From positions 248,001 to 312,000 of the forward strand of contig PBIN01000014.1 of the NCBI GenBank assembly GCA_002720855.1: a DNA stretch of 64,000 bases. The letters are read 5' to 3'. This DNA comes from Rhodospirillaceae bacterium (lineage in GTDB: Bacteria; Pseudomonadota; Alphaproteobacteria; MPNO01; UBA2964). The notes under the pieces are model-generated. The model was not told where the DNA came from. It saw only the letters and a program-made list of their open reading frames with translations, and made no database searches. The translations under genes and the position numbers were made by a program. Of this stretch, positions 16,930-24,528 are shown in pieces (the first letter of the stretch is position 1; each line of letters starts with the position of its first letter).

Positions 16930-18054
16930 ATGAGCAAACCGCTTGACGGTGTTCTGGTTGTTTCGCTTGAGCAGGCGGTAGCCGCCCCTTACTGCTCGTC
17001 GCGTCTCGCCGACGCCGGGGCACGCGTTATCAAAATTGAGAGATCCGAAGGGGATTTTGCGCGTGGTTACGATAGCGTTGTCCACGGAGAAAGTGCGTAT
17101 TTCGTTTGGCTCAATCGTGGAAAGGAATCTCTCGTCCTCAATATCAAAGACGAAGCAGACGCGGAACTTCTACAAAACATTTTGAGCAAATCGGATGTGT
17201 TTATTCAAAACCTTGCGCCTGGTGCCGCAGCGCGTGCGGGTCTCGGCTCGGATGAGCTGCGCGCCAAATATCCCCGTATAATAACCGTCGATATCTCGGG
17301 TTATGGCGAAGAGGGACCCTATGCCGATATGAAGGCCTACGATTTGCTCGTTCAAGCCGAAACGGGCCTGTCTTCTGTAACTGGCCGACCGGAAGGGCCG
17401 GGACGCGTTGGTGTTTCTGCCTGCGATATATCTTGCGGCATGTATAGCTACATGGCGGTACTCGAGGCGCTTATCGAACGCGATCAAAAAGGTGAAGGAA
17501 GCGCTATCCGGACCTCGCTATTCGAAGGGATGGCTGATTGGATGAATGTCCCGCTGCTGACGTATGACTATGGCAACAAAATTCCTCCACGGGTCGGGCT
17601 AAATCATCCGTCGATTGCGCCCTATGGCGCCTATCCGACACAGGATGGCGGCGAGATATTGATTTCAATTCAGAACGAGCGTGAATTTGTACGGCTGGCA
17701 TCGGAAGTGCTTCAACGACCCGATATGCCCGAGGACAAAAAATTTCGCAGCAATGAGGCACGTTGCGCCAACAGGCCAGCGCTGGATGAAATTATTATAG
17801 GTGTTTTTACCGGTGTAGAACGCGGTGAACTGACAAAACGATTGCGCGACGCACAGATCGCGTTTGGTGAAATTAATGATGTTGCCGGTCTTTCTTCGCA
17901 TCCCGCATTGCGGCGTGTCGAAGTGCAAAGTCCAACGGGTCCGGTAGCGATGGCAGCACCCCCGGCAACAATCGATGGTACAGCGCGTGATCTTGGTCCG
18001 GTGCCTGGCATTGGCGAACATACTGACAAAATTCGCAAGGAGTTCTCTTCATGA
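16930..18054 (+). CDS. CaiB/BaiF family (class III) CoA-transferase
   Basis: 374 residues, typical length. Family features: PLDGVLVVSLEQAVAAPYC at the N-terminus, KIERSEGDFAR, DISGYGEEGPYA, and the catalytic Asp166 in GVSACDISCGMY, matching formyl-CoA transferase Asp169. It moves CoA between carboxylic acids without ATP. It sits 12 bases after the dehydrogenase gene and overlaps the hydratase gene by ATGA. The order transferase, dehydrogenase and C4-type hydratase fits activation and oxidation of a succinate-like or methyl-branched diacid; this is inferred. Confidence 0.9.
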   Translation: MSKPLDGVLVVSLEQAVAAPYCSSRLADAGARVIKIERSEGDFARGYDSVVHGESAYFVWLNRGKESLVLNIKDEADAELLQNILSKSDVFIQNLAPGAAARAGLGSDELRAKYPRIITVDISGYGEEGPYADMKAYDLLVQAETGLSSVTGRPEGPGRVGVSACDISCGMYSYMAVLEALIERDQKGEGSAIRTSLFEGMADWMNVPLLTYDYGNKIPPRVGLNHPSIAPYGAYPTQDGGEILISIQNEREFVRLASEVLQRPDMPEDKKFRSNEARCANRPALDEIIIGVFTGVERGELTKRLRDAQIAFGEINDVAGLSSHPALRRVEVQSPTGPVAMAAPPATIDGTARDLGPVPGIGEHTDKIRKEFSS

Positions 18055-18890
18055 GCGATCAATATGAAGCCTGGATCGGCAAACAATCTTCAACCGAAGC
18101 ACTGGTCACGGCTTATCAAGCGGATGCGCTAACGGCCACATTGGATCGCGATGACCCGGCCTATAAGGAGGGAGATGCCATTCCGCCGGGCTGGCATTTG
18201 TTTTATATCCGCGAAGTTGTGAAACTGCGGGATACCGCTGAGGACGGCCACCCCAAGCGAGGAGATTTTCTGCCACCAATCGATCTGCCCCGCCGGATGT
18301 GGGCCGGGACGCAGGCGACTTATCACAAGCCAATTCACGTTGGTGAGACAATTCGTAATGTGACGACGATTGAGTCGGTAACGCCGAAGGTTGGCAAAAC
18401 CGGACAGCTCGTATTTCTTAAGCTAAAGCACGAAATTTCAGGAGAGGACGGCATTGCCACAACAGAAATTCAGGATGTTGTCTATCGTGAAGAAGCCAAG
18501 CCGGATGCCGTAGCTCCGGAGCCCCCGCCTGCTCCGGGGGACGCTGTTTGGAAACGGACGATCCAGCCGTCGCCGGTTCTCCTTTTCCGCTATTCGGCGC
18601 TGACGATGAACAGCCATCGCATTCACTATGATCGCACTTACGTAACCGAGATTGAGAAATATCCCGGCCTCCTGGTTCATGGCCCGCTTACTTTTACGTT
18701 GCTGCTCGATTTGTTTCGGCGCGAGAATCCCGACTCAACACTGAAATCATTTTCCGTGCGGGCTGTATCGCCGATCTATGATACCCACGACTTTACAGTT
18801 GAAGGCACACCGGGCGAGGCTGGTGAAGCGACACTATGGGCCCTCAATCATGACGGTCGCCTGGCGATGTCTGCTAAAGCGACGTTCTAA
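18051..18890 (+). CDS. MaoC-like hydratase, mesaconyl-C4-CoA hydratase / HTD2 group
   Basis: 279 residues forming two hotdog halves: an N-terminal FAS1-like dehydratase domain and a C-terminal MaoC half. Strong group features: ATLDRDD, DGHPKRGDFLPP, LPRRMWAG, and the active-site region LLFRYSALTMNSHRIHYD followed by YPGLLVHGPL. The His and Asp of HRIHYD are the likely catalytic residues. Known relatives include mesaconyl-C4-CoA (3-methylfumaryl-CoA) hydratase of the 3-hydroxypropionate cycle. Its start overlaps the CoA-transferase stop by 4 bases. It is the last gene of the operon. Exact enoyl-CoA substrate unknown. Confidence 0.85.
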   Translation: MSDQYEAWIGKQSSTEALVTAYQADALTATLDRDDPAYKEGDAIPPGWHLFYIREVVKLRDTAEDGHPKRGDFLPPIDLPRRMWAGTQATYHKPIHVGETIRNVTTIESVTPKVGKTGQLVFLKLKHEISGEDGIATTEIQDVVYREEAKPDAVAPEPPPAPGDAVWKRTIQPSPVLLFRYSALTMNSHRIHYDRTYVTEIEKYPGLLVHGPLTFTLLLDLFRRENPDSTLKSFSVRAVSPIYDTHDFTVEGTPGEAGEATLWALNHDGRLAMSAKATF

Positions 18891-18893
18891 AAT

Positions 18894-19544
18894 TCACCGG
18901 TCATAGCGTTCAGCGAGCTGCTTGCGTTTTTTGTAGGCGTCGATGTCTTTTGCACGCCGCAACTTGTAATCCCGCACTCGTTCTTTCTTCCATAATATAC
19001 GCACCTTGCGCCAGTAGTGACGGCCGCGCCCCTGCCAGTTGCTTGAATGATACCGGCCGACAGCGTGTGCCCAAGACCCGGTGCGTCTACGCAAATTCTT
19101 TAAAAACTTGGCGGCATACTCGGTATTTACCGCTGGCGAAAATGCGTCTTCCAAGGATTTAAAAGCTGATTTGTGATGTCGGAGATTGATCTGCATGCAG
19201 CCGACATCAATGTTGTTGATGCCTTCCTTTTGCAGTTTTTTTACTGCGCGGATGGCAGTATTTCGATCCCGGTAAAATGTACCTTTTCCTTTGGCGGTTA
19301 CCGTCCACGGCCAGGCAATACTTGCCCGCTCTTTCCGGTGCCACCGCCCTGATTCTGCCAGCGAGACAGCGTGAAGCAGCATGTTGGGCATTCGATTTTC
19401 ACGTTCGGCCTGCTTGACGGCGGATTTACACAATTCCACAGGTGCGGCGGCGTGCAAGGGGTTTGCCGACAAAATACCGGCAATGCCAATGATGACACCA
19501 ATATTGACAGTATGTCCCAACCAGAACCTGACAACGGCTTGCAT
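18894..19544 (-). CDS. Lytic transglycosylase (SLT domain), exported
   Basis: 216 residues from the Met at 19544, which begins a plausible signal peptide (hydrophobic VNIGVIIGIAGILSA, cleavage near LHAAA). The frame also opens at 19592 with a polar leader that does not fit a signal. SLT features: LLHAVSLAESGRW with the catalytic Glu, NIDVGCMQINLRHH, and YAAKFLKNLRRRTGSWAHAVGRYHS. The last 50 residues are very basic. It should cleave peptidoglycan in the periplasm. It lies convergent to the hydratase operon, 3 bases between stops. Confidence 0.82.
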   Translation of the reverse strand: MQAVVRFWLGHTVNIGVIIGIAGILSANPLHAAAPVELCKSAVKQAERENRMPNMLLHAVSLAESGRWHRKERASIAWPWTVTAKGKGTFYRDRNTAIRAVKKLQKEGINNIDVGCMQINLRHHKSAFKSLEDAFSPAVNTEYAAKFLKNLRRRTGSWAHAVGRYHSSNWQGRGRHYWRKVRILWKKERVRDYKLRRAKDIDAYKKRKQLAERYDR

Positions 19545-19648
19545 CGCTGAATCCGCTCCGTATTCAAATTTGATACGGAAAGATTCCTGCAATTCACATG
19601 CCAGAATAGTAAACGGAATGTTAAGAGGACGGATGCGGTAGGGCGAAT

Positions 19649-20548
19649 TTACTCGGGTAACAGATCGTTCCGATCAATGCCCGACAGCTTCTCAATCACA
19701 CCGGTAATATCACTGGTCATTTTGTCCATACCGTCATTCTGCTTGATCTTCGCTTCGTCCATATAGAGCGCGCGGTTGATCTCAATTTGCAATGCGTGGC
19801 GTCCCTGCTGCGGATAACCGTAATGGCGTGTGGTAAACCCGCCGGCGAATGGTTTATTGCGGGAGACGTCATATCCTCGTGCTTTAAATATGCTCTCTAC
19901 GGTGCTGATAACCTTCTCATTACAGGCACTGGCAAAACAATCGCCGAGAACGACATCGGCACGTCGGCGCCCGGCATCGGGGTCGTGCGGCCCGCCAACA
20001 GACGGCATTGAATGACAATCAATCAGTAAATAGCAGCCGAACGTTTGACGGGTTTGATCCAGCAGTTCACGCAGTTCACGGTGGTAGGGGCGGTAGTTGG
20101 CATTGATCCGTTCTGCTGCTTCCTTGAAACGTAACTTGCCACCATAAATTTCCTGACCTGAACTCACCAGACGCGCGATGGTACCAAGCCCGGCATGAAC
20201 CCGGCTCGACTGGGTGTTGGCATAGTCCGGAAGGTCATCTTCGAACATGCCGGGATCGAGCTCAAAGGGTTCCCGATTGGGATCGATATAAGCGCGCGGA
20301 AACAATGCACGCAGTAGCGGCATGCCGTATTGCGGAGCTGCGGCAAATAGTTCGTCGACAAAAGAGTCCTCCGACCGCCTAAGTGCAGGCAAATCAAGCG
20401 GTGAACTGCCGACAAAATCGGGTGGATAATCTGTTCCGCTATGCGGCGAGGCAAAGACGACGGGTGCGATTTGCCGATCCGGCGCAAGTACCTCAAACGG
20501 GTCATTTTGCCCGGGATCAGATTTCGTTTGCTTCGCCATAGCAGTCAT
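19649..20548 (-). CDS. N-formylglutamate amidohydrolase family protein
   Basis: 299 residues. Family features: VVFASPHSGTDYPPDF near 33-48, RAYIDPNREPFELD, IDCHSMPSVGG with the metal-binding His, and late RHALQIEINRALYMDE. It hydrolyses an N-formyl or similar amide (N-formylglutamate in histidine breakdown) or acts on peptidoglycan-related amides in some bacteria. No hut genes are nearby. It is divergent from the CpdR-like gene, an arrangement I recall in several alphaproteobacteria, so it may have a housekeeping role. Confidence 0.88.
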   Translation of the reverse strand: MTAMAKQTKSDPGQNDPFEVLAPDRQIAPVVFASPHSGTDYPPDFVGSSPLDLPALRRSEDSFVDELFAAAPQYGMPLLRALFPRAYIDPNREPFELDPGMFEDDLPDYANTQSSRVHAGLGTIARLVSSGQEIYGGKLRFKEAAERINANYRPYHRELRELLDQTRQTFGCYLLIDCHSMPSVGGPHDPDAGRRRADVVLGDCFASACNEKVISTVESIFKARGYDVSRNKPFAGGFTTRHYGYPQQGRHALQIEINRALYMDEAKIKQNDGMDKMTSDITGVIEKLSGIDRNDLLPE

Positions 20549-20743
20549 TTACCCGTTTGCGGCGGCTCTGTCATCAATTTGCATTCTCAATATCGGCACG
20601 CCATAGTCCGGCGTCCCGATATGCGTTGATCTTAGTGTTTTTCGCAGCGAAATTTCTTGCGTCGGATTAACGTTTCGCAAGGAAAGCTCGACTAAGCTCT
20701 ACACTGTTCAGGAATTCGAGTTAGGTGACCAGGTATTTAGAGT

Positions 20744-21112
20744 ATGGCGCAAATTTTGCTCGCAGAAGATGACGATTCCCTTCGGCAGTTTCTTGCCAAG
20801 GCGCTGGTGCGTGCGGGGCACGCCGTTGTCGATTGCGCCGATGGCAATGACGCGATGGCGGAGATTATGGCGAAGACGCTCGATTTCGATCTACTGCTGG
20901 CGGACATCGTTATGCCGGGGCTCGATGGCATCGAGCTGGCACGTCGTGCTGGTGAAGAAATTCCCGGTCTGAAGGTCCTGTTTATTACCGGGTTTGCCGC
21001 AGTTGCATTGCATGCCAAACGGGCGGAGCCCAGTAACGACACCCGGGTGCTCTCGAAGCCGTTTCATCTCAAGGATTTGGTTGGTGAGGTCGACAAGATT
21101 CTCGCCGCCTGA
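20744..21112 (+). CDS. cpdR: Single-domain response regulator, CpdR-like
   Basis: 122 residues: one receiver domain and nothing else. Phosphorylation site Asp54 in LLLADIVMPG, acidic triad residues EDDD at 8-11, the Thr of LFITGF and Lys of LSKPF are all present. The start MAQILLAEDD and the length match Caulobacter CpdR, which delivers substrates to the ClpXP protease when unphosphorylated. The neighbourhood (divergent N-formylglutamate amidohydrolase upstream, tRNA-Val downstream) also supports CpdR. Phosphate would come from the CckA-ChpT relay encoded elsewhere; this is inferred. Confidence 0.82.
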   Translation: MAQILLAEDDDSLRQFLAKALVRAGHAVVDCADGNDAMAEIMAKTLDFDLLLADIVMPGLDGIELARRAGEEIPGLKVLFITGFAAVALHAKRAEPSNDTRVLSKPFHLKDLVGEVDKILAA

Positions 21113-21139
21113 AGGCCACTTCCGATAATTCCACATTTC

Positions 21140-21167
21140 TTGCAAACCGGCGCTTATTCAGTATAAA
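21140..21167 (+). promoter_or_regulatory. Putative sigma-70 promoter of tRNA-Val
   Basis: TTGCAA at 21140-21145 and TATAAA at 21162-21167 are separated by 16 bases. The DNA just after the -10 is very GC-rich (GACGCCCCGCCC), as in stringently controlled stable-RNA promoters. Transcription should start near 21174, about 47 bases before the mature tRNA. Confidence 0.55.
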
Positions 21168-21220
21168 AGACGCCCCGCCCGGCAAAGACTAATCACATGC
21201 CGGGTATCGAAAATGGTGAC

Positions 21221-21295
21221 GGGCGCGTAGCTCAGCGGGAGAGCACTACGTTGACATCGTAGGGGTCGCTGGTTCAATCCCAGCCGCGCCCACCA
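21221..21295 (+). tRNA. tRNA-Val (anticodon GAC)
   Basis: A complete cloverleaf: acceptor GGGCGCG pairs with CGCGCCC (21285-21291), D-stem GCTC/GAGC, anticodon stem CTACG/CGTAG with loop TTGACAT giving anticodon GAC at 21253-21255, variable loop GGGTC, T-stem GCTGG/CCAGC with loop TTCAATC, then discriminator A and an encoded CCA. It reads valine codons GUC and GUU. Confidence 0.97.
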
Positions 21296-21490
21296 TTAAA
21301 ATTTCAATATAAACATTGAGATCTACGTTGCAGTTTCGCCAAACTCCAACCGATCACTGTTGACTAGATACGTCGTTATGATTATCGCGAGGTGTTCACC
21401 GCGCCTTTCTCCGCGGGGACCTGTAGGGGCTCAATTGATGATTGACGCGAAACCGCAAATGGCCGGCGCGGCTAAGCCAAGGTTGTTCTA

Positions 21491-22750
21491 ATGGCGTATG
21501 CTTTAATTTTGGGTGCCGGGATGGTCGGTGTCGGGACGGCATTGGCGCTCCAGGCCGAAGGCAAAGATGTCATTCTGGTAGATAAATCCGCTCCTGGAAC
21601 AGAAACCAGCTACGGCAATGCAGGCGCCATACAGGCTGAGGCTGTGGAGCCTTATCCAATACCGTTGGATATTGCGACGCTGTTTAAAATCGCCATCGGT
21701 GCCGACAATAACGTTCACTATCATCTTGATGCGCTGCCCTCGAACTTCGGGCCGCTCTATCGCTACTTCCGGAATTCTTTCCCCGCGCGCCACAAGATTC
21801 TCTCAAGGGAATATGCACAACTGATTGAGCAATCCATACCGGATCATTCCAAACTGATTGAAGAGAGCAAAAGCGAGCATCTGATTAGGCGAACAGGTAT
21901 GCGTCGGGCGCATCGGTCTCAAGAGAGTCTGGATGCAGCGGCAATGCATGCGGAGTACATACATCGCGAATACGGCGTTGGCGTTCGCATCGAAGACAAG
22001 GTGGCGTTACATGAAGCAGAACCGGAATTAAAACCCGGTCTGGTCGGATCCATTCATTGGACCGATACCTGGTCGGTTCGAGACCCCGGCGGTCTGGTCA
22101 AAACGTATGCGGCACTATTTGTCGAGAGGGGCGGGGTGATTGTTGAAGGGGATGCGCGGACGCTCTCCAAATCATCCTCGGATTGGTCCGTTCAGAGTTC
22201 GGAGGGACCACTAAGCGCTGAGCACGCGGTGATCGCACTTGGACCGTGGGCTTCGGACATGCTTCCACTGCTCGGCTATAAAAACCCGCTTTTCCATAAG
22301 CGGGGGTATCATCTTCATTTTGCTGCACCGGAAGGTGGAAATCGCTCTTTTCCGCGGGCGCCTATGATGGATGTTGCCTACGCCGTCGTTGTTACGGCGA
22401 CTGAATTAGGAATCCGGGTTTGCTCCGGTGCTGAAATCGCCCGCCAGAACGCACCGCCTGATCCGCGACAACTCTATAAAGGCGTCGAAGCCGTGAAAGA
22501 ACTATTCGATCTCGGACCGGTTGTGGAGGGCACCCCCTGGGTTGGAAACCGCCCCTGCATGCCGGATATGCTGCCGGTTGTCGGCAAGGCGCCCGCCCAC
22601 GAAAACCTGTGGTTCAACTTTGGTCACGGTCATCAAGGATTTACGATGGGTCCGACGACGGGCCGCATGCTTGCAGAAGAAATGATTTCCGGTCTTGCGC
22701 CGCAACCGGCATTGGCACCTTTAGGTCGCGTAAGACCTCTGCGGAAGTAG
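21491..22750 (+). CDS. FAD-dependent oxidoreductase, D-amino-acid dehydrogenase (DadA) type
   Basis: 419 residues. The dinucleotide-binding motif GAGMVGVGTA (8-17) lies at the very start, then a D-amino-acid-dehydrogenase-like sequence: TSYGNAGAIQAE, a substrate domain, GPWASDMLPLLGY, and a C-terminal flavin loop GHGHQGFTMGPTTGRMLAE. It likely oxidises D-amino acids to 2-oxo acids, passing electrons to the respiratory chain. DadA enzymes are normally 410-435 residues, so it is full length. It stands alone after the tRNA, with 195 bases between them and no clear operator. It could complement the D-threonine-aldolase-like enzyme in D-amino-acid use, but nothing links them directly. Confidence 0.85.
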   Translation: MAYALILGAGMVGVGTALALQAEGKDVILVDKSAPGTETSYGNAGAIQAEAVEPYPIPLDIATLFKIAIGADNNVHYHLDALPSNFGPLYRYFRNSFPARHKILSREYAQLIEQSIPDHSKLIEESKSEHLIRRTGMRRAHRSQESLDAAAMHAEYIHREYGVGVRIEDKVALHEAEPELKPGLVGSIHWTDTWSVRDPGGLVKTYAALFVERGGVIVEGDARTLSKSSSDWSVQSSEGPLSAEHAVIALGPWASDMLPLLGYKNPLFHKRGYHLHFAAPEGGNRSFPRAPMMDVAYAVVVTATELGIRVCSGAEIARQNAPPDPRQLYKGVEAVKELFDLGPVVEGTPWVGNRPCMPDMLPVVGKAPAHENLWFNFGHGHQGFTMGPTTGRMLAEEMISGLAPQPALAPLGRVRPLRK

Positions 22751-22997
22751 ATACGAGCTGCATGAGAATTTTCGGATTATCCCCAACTCATTCTGACCAT
22801 AATCTTACCACACTTGTTTTTTAAACCTAACTTCAAAAAAGGTTGGTTTTGTTGGGGGTTGAGTAGTTCAGCCCTTGATGTGTTTGAAATTGGAATCGGG
22901 TTGGCGCTCTTCAAGATAGACAAATTTTTTCTCAAATCGATCATTTGATTTGTTGAATGGCTACGACCCGCCCGCATTATCAAAAGGGTGGAGCAGG

Positions 22998-23363
22998 ATG
23001 GTTGGGACTTTAGCGGTTGGCACGGGACGAAATTTTTTCGCGTCAAACTTTCTTCAAATTGTAGCGTCGCGATTTAGAATTCTTTTCTATGCGCTTCTGA
23101 TAACGGGTATGACTGTTGGGACTGCACCTTCTTCTGAAGCCGCTATAAAAGACCTGAAACTCACTGACAAAAAGATCACCAAGACGTTTCAGCTCGGAAA
23201 ACTCCAGCACAAAAACAGAAATATTACAGCGATTAGCTACAAACCGGCCAACATCGCCAAACCCATTGTCGCGATGGTGTTCGACAAATTCAGTCTCGCC
23301 GAATATGTGTCCGACCCTATCGAAAAGGCGTTGCTCTACAATTTCCAATTCCCAATGCCGTGA
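22998..23363 (+). CDS. Small exported protein, probably C-terminally truncated
   Basis: 121 residues from the ATG at 22998, chosen because GGAG precedes it; the frame itself opens at 22950. It has a hydrophobic export segment (ILFYALLITGMTVGT, cleavage near SEAA) and a short periplasmic part with DPIEKALLYN, then FQFPMP and stop. A DPIxKALL pattern resembles the start of the first conserved region in small YajG-like envelope proteins, where more sequence would follow. The last codons run into the antisense strand of another truncated gene, so this is probably the 5' remnant of a longer gene. Confidence 0.4.
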   Translation: MVGTLAVGTGRNFFASNFLQIVASRFRILFYALLITGMTVGTAPSSEAAIKDLKLTDKKITKTFQLGKLQHKNRNITAISYKPANIAKPIVAMVFDKFSLAEYVSDPIEKALLYNFQFPMP

Positions 23364-23490
23364 ATGAGGCTGCTGCAGTGGGATCACCAGCCGTTGCATT
23401 TTCAAAGGCCCATTCTGCCAGGACAAGTGCGTTGGAGGGTGTTGATAGAGTTGCGATCGATATTCCCGCGCCTAATGCGATCACGCGCAT
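23317..23490 (-). pseudogene. 5' remnant of a secreted, PEP-CTERM-style protein gene
   Basis: The frame reads a signal peptide (MRVIALGAGISIATLSTPSNA) followed by LVLAEWAFENATAGDPTAAASFTALGIGN, a start seen in many PEP-CTERM extracellular proteins (quoted here in part: WAFENATAGDP, AAASFTALGIGN). It then continues CRATPFR and stops, with no globular domain and no PEP-CTERM anchor. The open frame could start at 23532 (GTG) or 23490 (ATG). It overlaps the convergent exported-protein remnant by 47 bases, and both lose their expected sequence at about 23340, suggesting a deletion joined two genes there. Confidence 0.45.
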
Positions 23491-23532
23491 AATTTGCAAT
23501 GGATTGAATACTCTTCCAATGTAATTAGTCAC

Positions 23533-23873
23533 TGTTGCGTTCCTATATTATTGAAAAGTCAAATGCCGAATGAGCACGGCGATGTGAACTGACACGTAAA
23601 AAATCGGCCGTCGAAAAAATGCCGGAGCCGTCAATAGACTGCGCCTCACGAACAAACCGGGCGAGCAACGTCAGAATACAAACAGGCGTTATTTGGTGAG
23701 GTCGGGCCATGACAATTTTACAGTCATATTTGTTGAAACAGGCGCCAACCCAACATAGTTTTTTTATCACAGTTGAGAAATTCGTAAAGTAAAAACCGGT
23801 ACTTGCGAAGTACCAAATGGTTGTGATCGGTGGCGAGTTTTTGAACTCAAGAGTTCGGCGAATGGAATTATAG
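23533..23873. other. Intergenic region without a recognised gene
   Basis: 341 bases between the remnant pair and the histidine-phosphatase gene. Open frames here on the minus strand are antisense to the phosphatase gene and show no family features. No tRNA, clear hairpin or repeat was seen. It may hold decayed sequence from the gene broken at about 23340, but I cannot demonstrate this. Confidence 0.4.
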
Positions 23874-24473
23874 ATGGAACGGAAAATCACTTTTAACAAA
23901 TCAGCCATTTTTGTCTTGGCGATAACATTGACGTTTCTTTCCGTTGGGGCCGCGATTGCAGATGGAGCAATCGGTTGGGCGGCGCTCAAGTCAAGTGGAC
24001 ATGTCGCGTTGCTTCGGCATGCGATCGCGCCCGGCACCGGCGATCCCGAAGAATTCGACGTCAAAGATTGCGCGACACAAAGGAATCTCTCCGCCGAAGG
24101 CCGCCTGCAAGCAAAGCGCATTGGCGATCGGCTGCGTGCGAACGGGATAGATAGGCCTGCGGTGTTCTCCAGCCAGTGGTGCCGGTGTTTGGAAACAGCA
24201 CGCCTTTTGTCGTTGGGGCCGGTAACCGAATTAACAGCATTAAATTCTTTTTTTCGAGATTTCGAGCAGCGTGAATCCCGGACGGTGGCCTTAACCACAT
24301 GGATAAAGGAACGGGATTTACGCTATCCGGTTATTCTCGTGACTCATCAGGTAAATATCACCGCGCTTACGGGCGTCTATCCGAGCTCGGGAGAGTTGAT
24401 AATTGTTCGACGCTCAGAAAATGGAAAACTGAAGGTTGTTGATACGATAGAAACGCGCATTGAAACCAATTAA
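23874..24473 (+). CDS. Exported histidine phosphatase superfamily protein (branch 1)
   Basis: 199 residues. The N-terminus is a signal peptide (SAIFVLAITLTFLSVGAAIA, cleavage near ADG). The catalytic core follows: VALLRHAIAPGTGDP with the phospho-accepting His of the RH motif, the Arg-containing SSQWCRCLETARLL, and the second catalytic His in LVTHQVNITALTG. This is the normal order for the family at reduced size. It should act as a phosphatase in the periplasm; substrate unknown. It is monocistronic and convergent with the acyl-CoA ligase gene, 55 bases apart. Confidence 0.85.
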   Translation: MERKITFNKSAIFVLAITLTFLSVGAAIADGAIGWAALKSSGHVALLRHAIAPGTGDPEEFDVKDCATQRNLSAEGRLQAKRIGDRLRANGIDRPAVFSSQWCRCLETARLLSLGPVTELTALNSFFRDFEQRESRTVALTTWIKERDLRYPVILVTHQVNITALTGVYPSSGELIIVRRSENGKLKVVDTIETRIETN

Positions 24474-24528
24474 TGGCGTCACCTGTGGTAGCGCTTTATC
24501 GGAAGACCAGATCTGGCAATAATTTTGA

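Noticed and set aside
23543-24298. Minus-strand open frame of 251 codons overlapping the histidine-phosphatase gene
   Set aside because: The plus-strand product has a signal peptide and both catalytic His motifs; the minus product has no family features and is a shadow.
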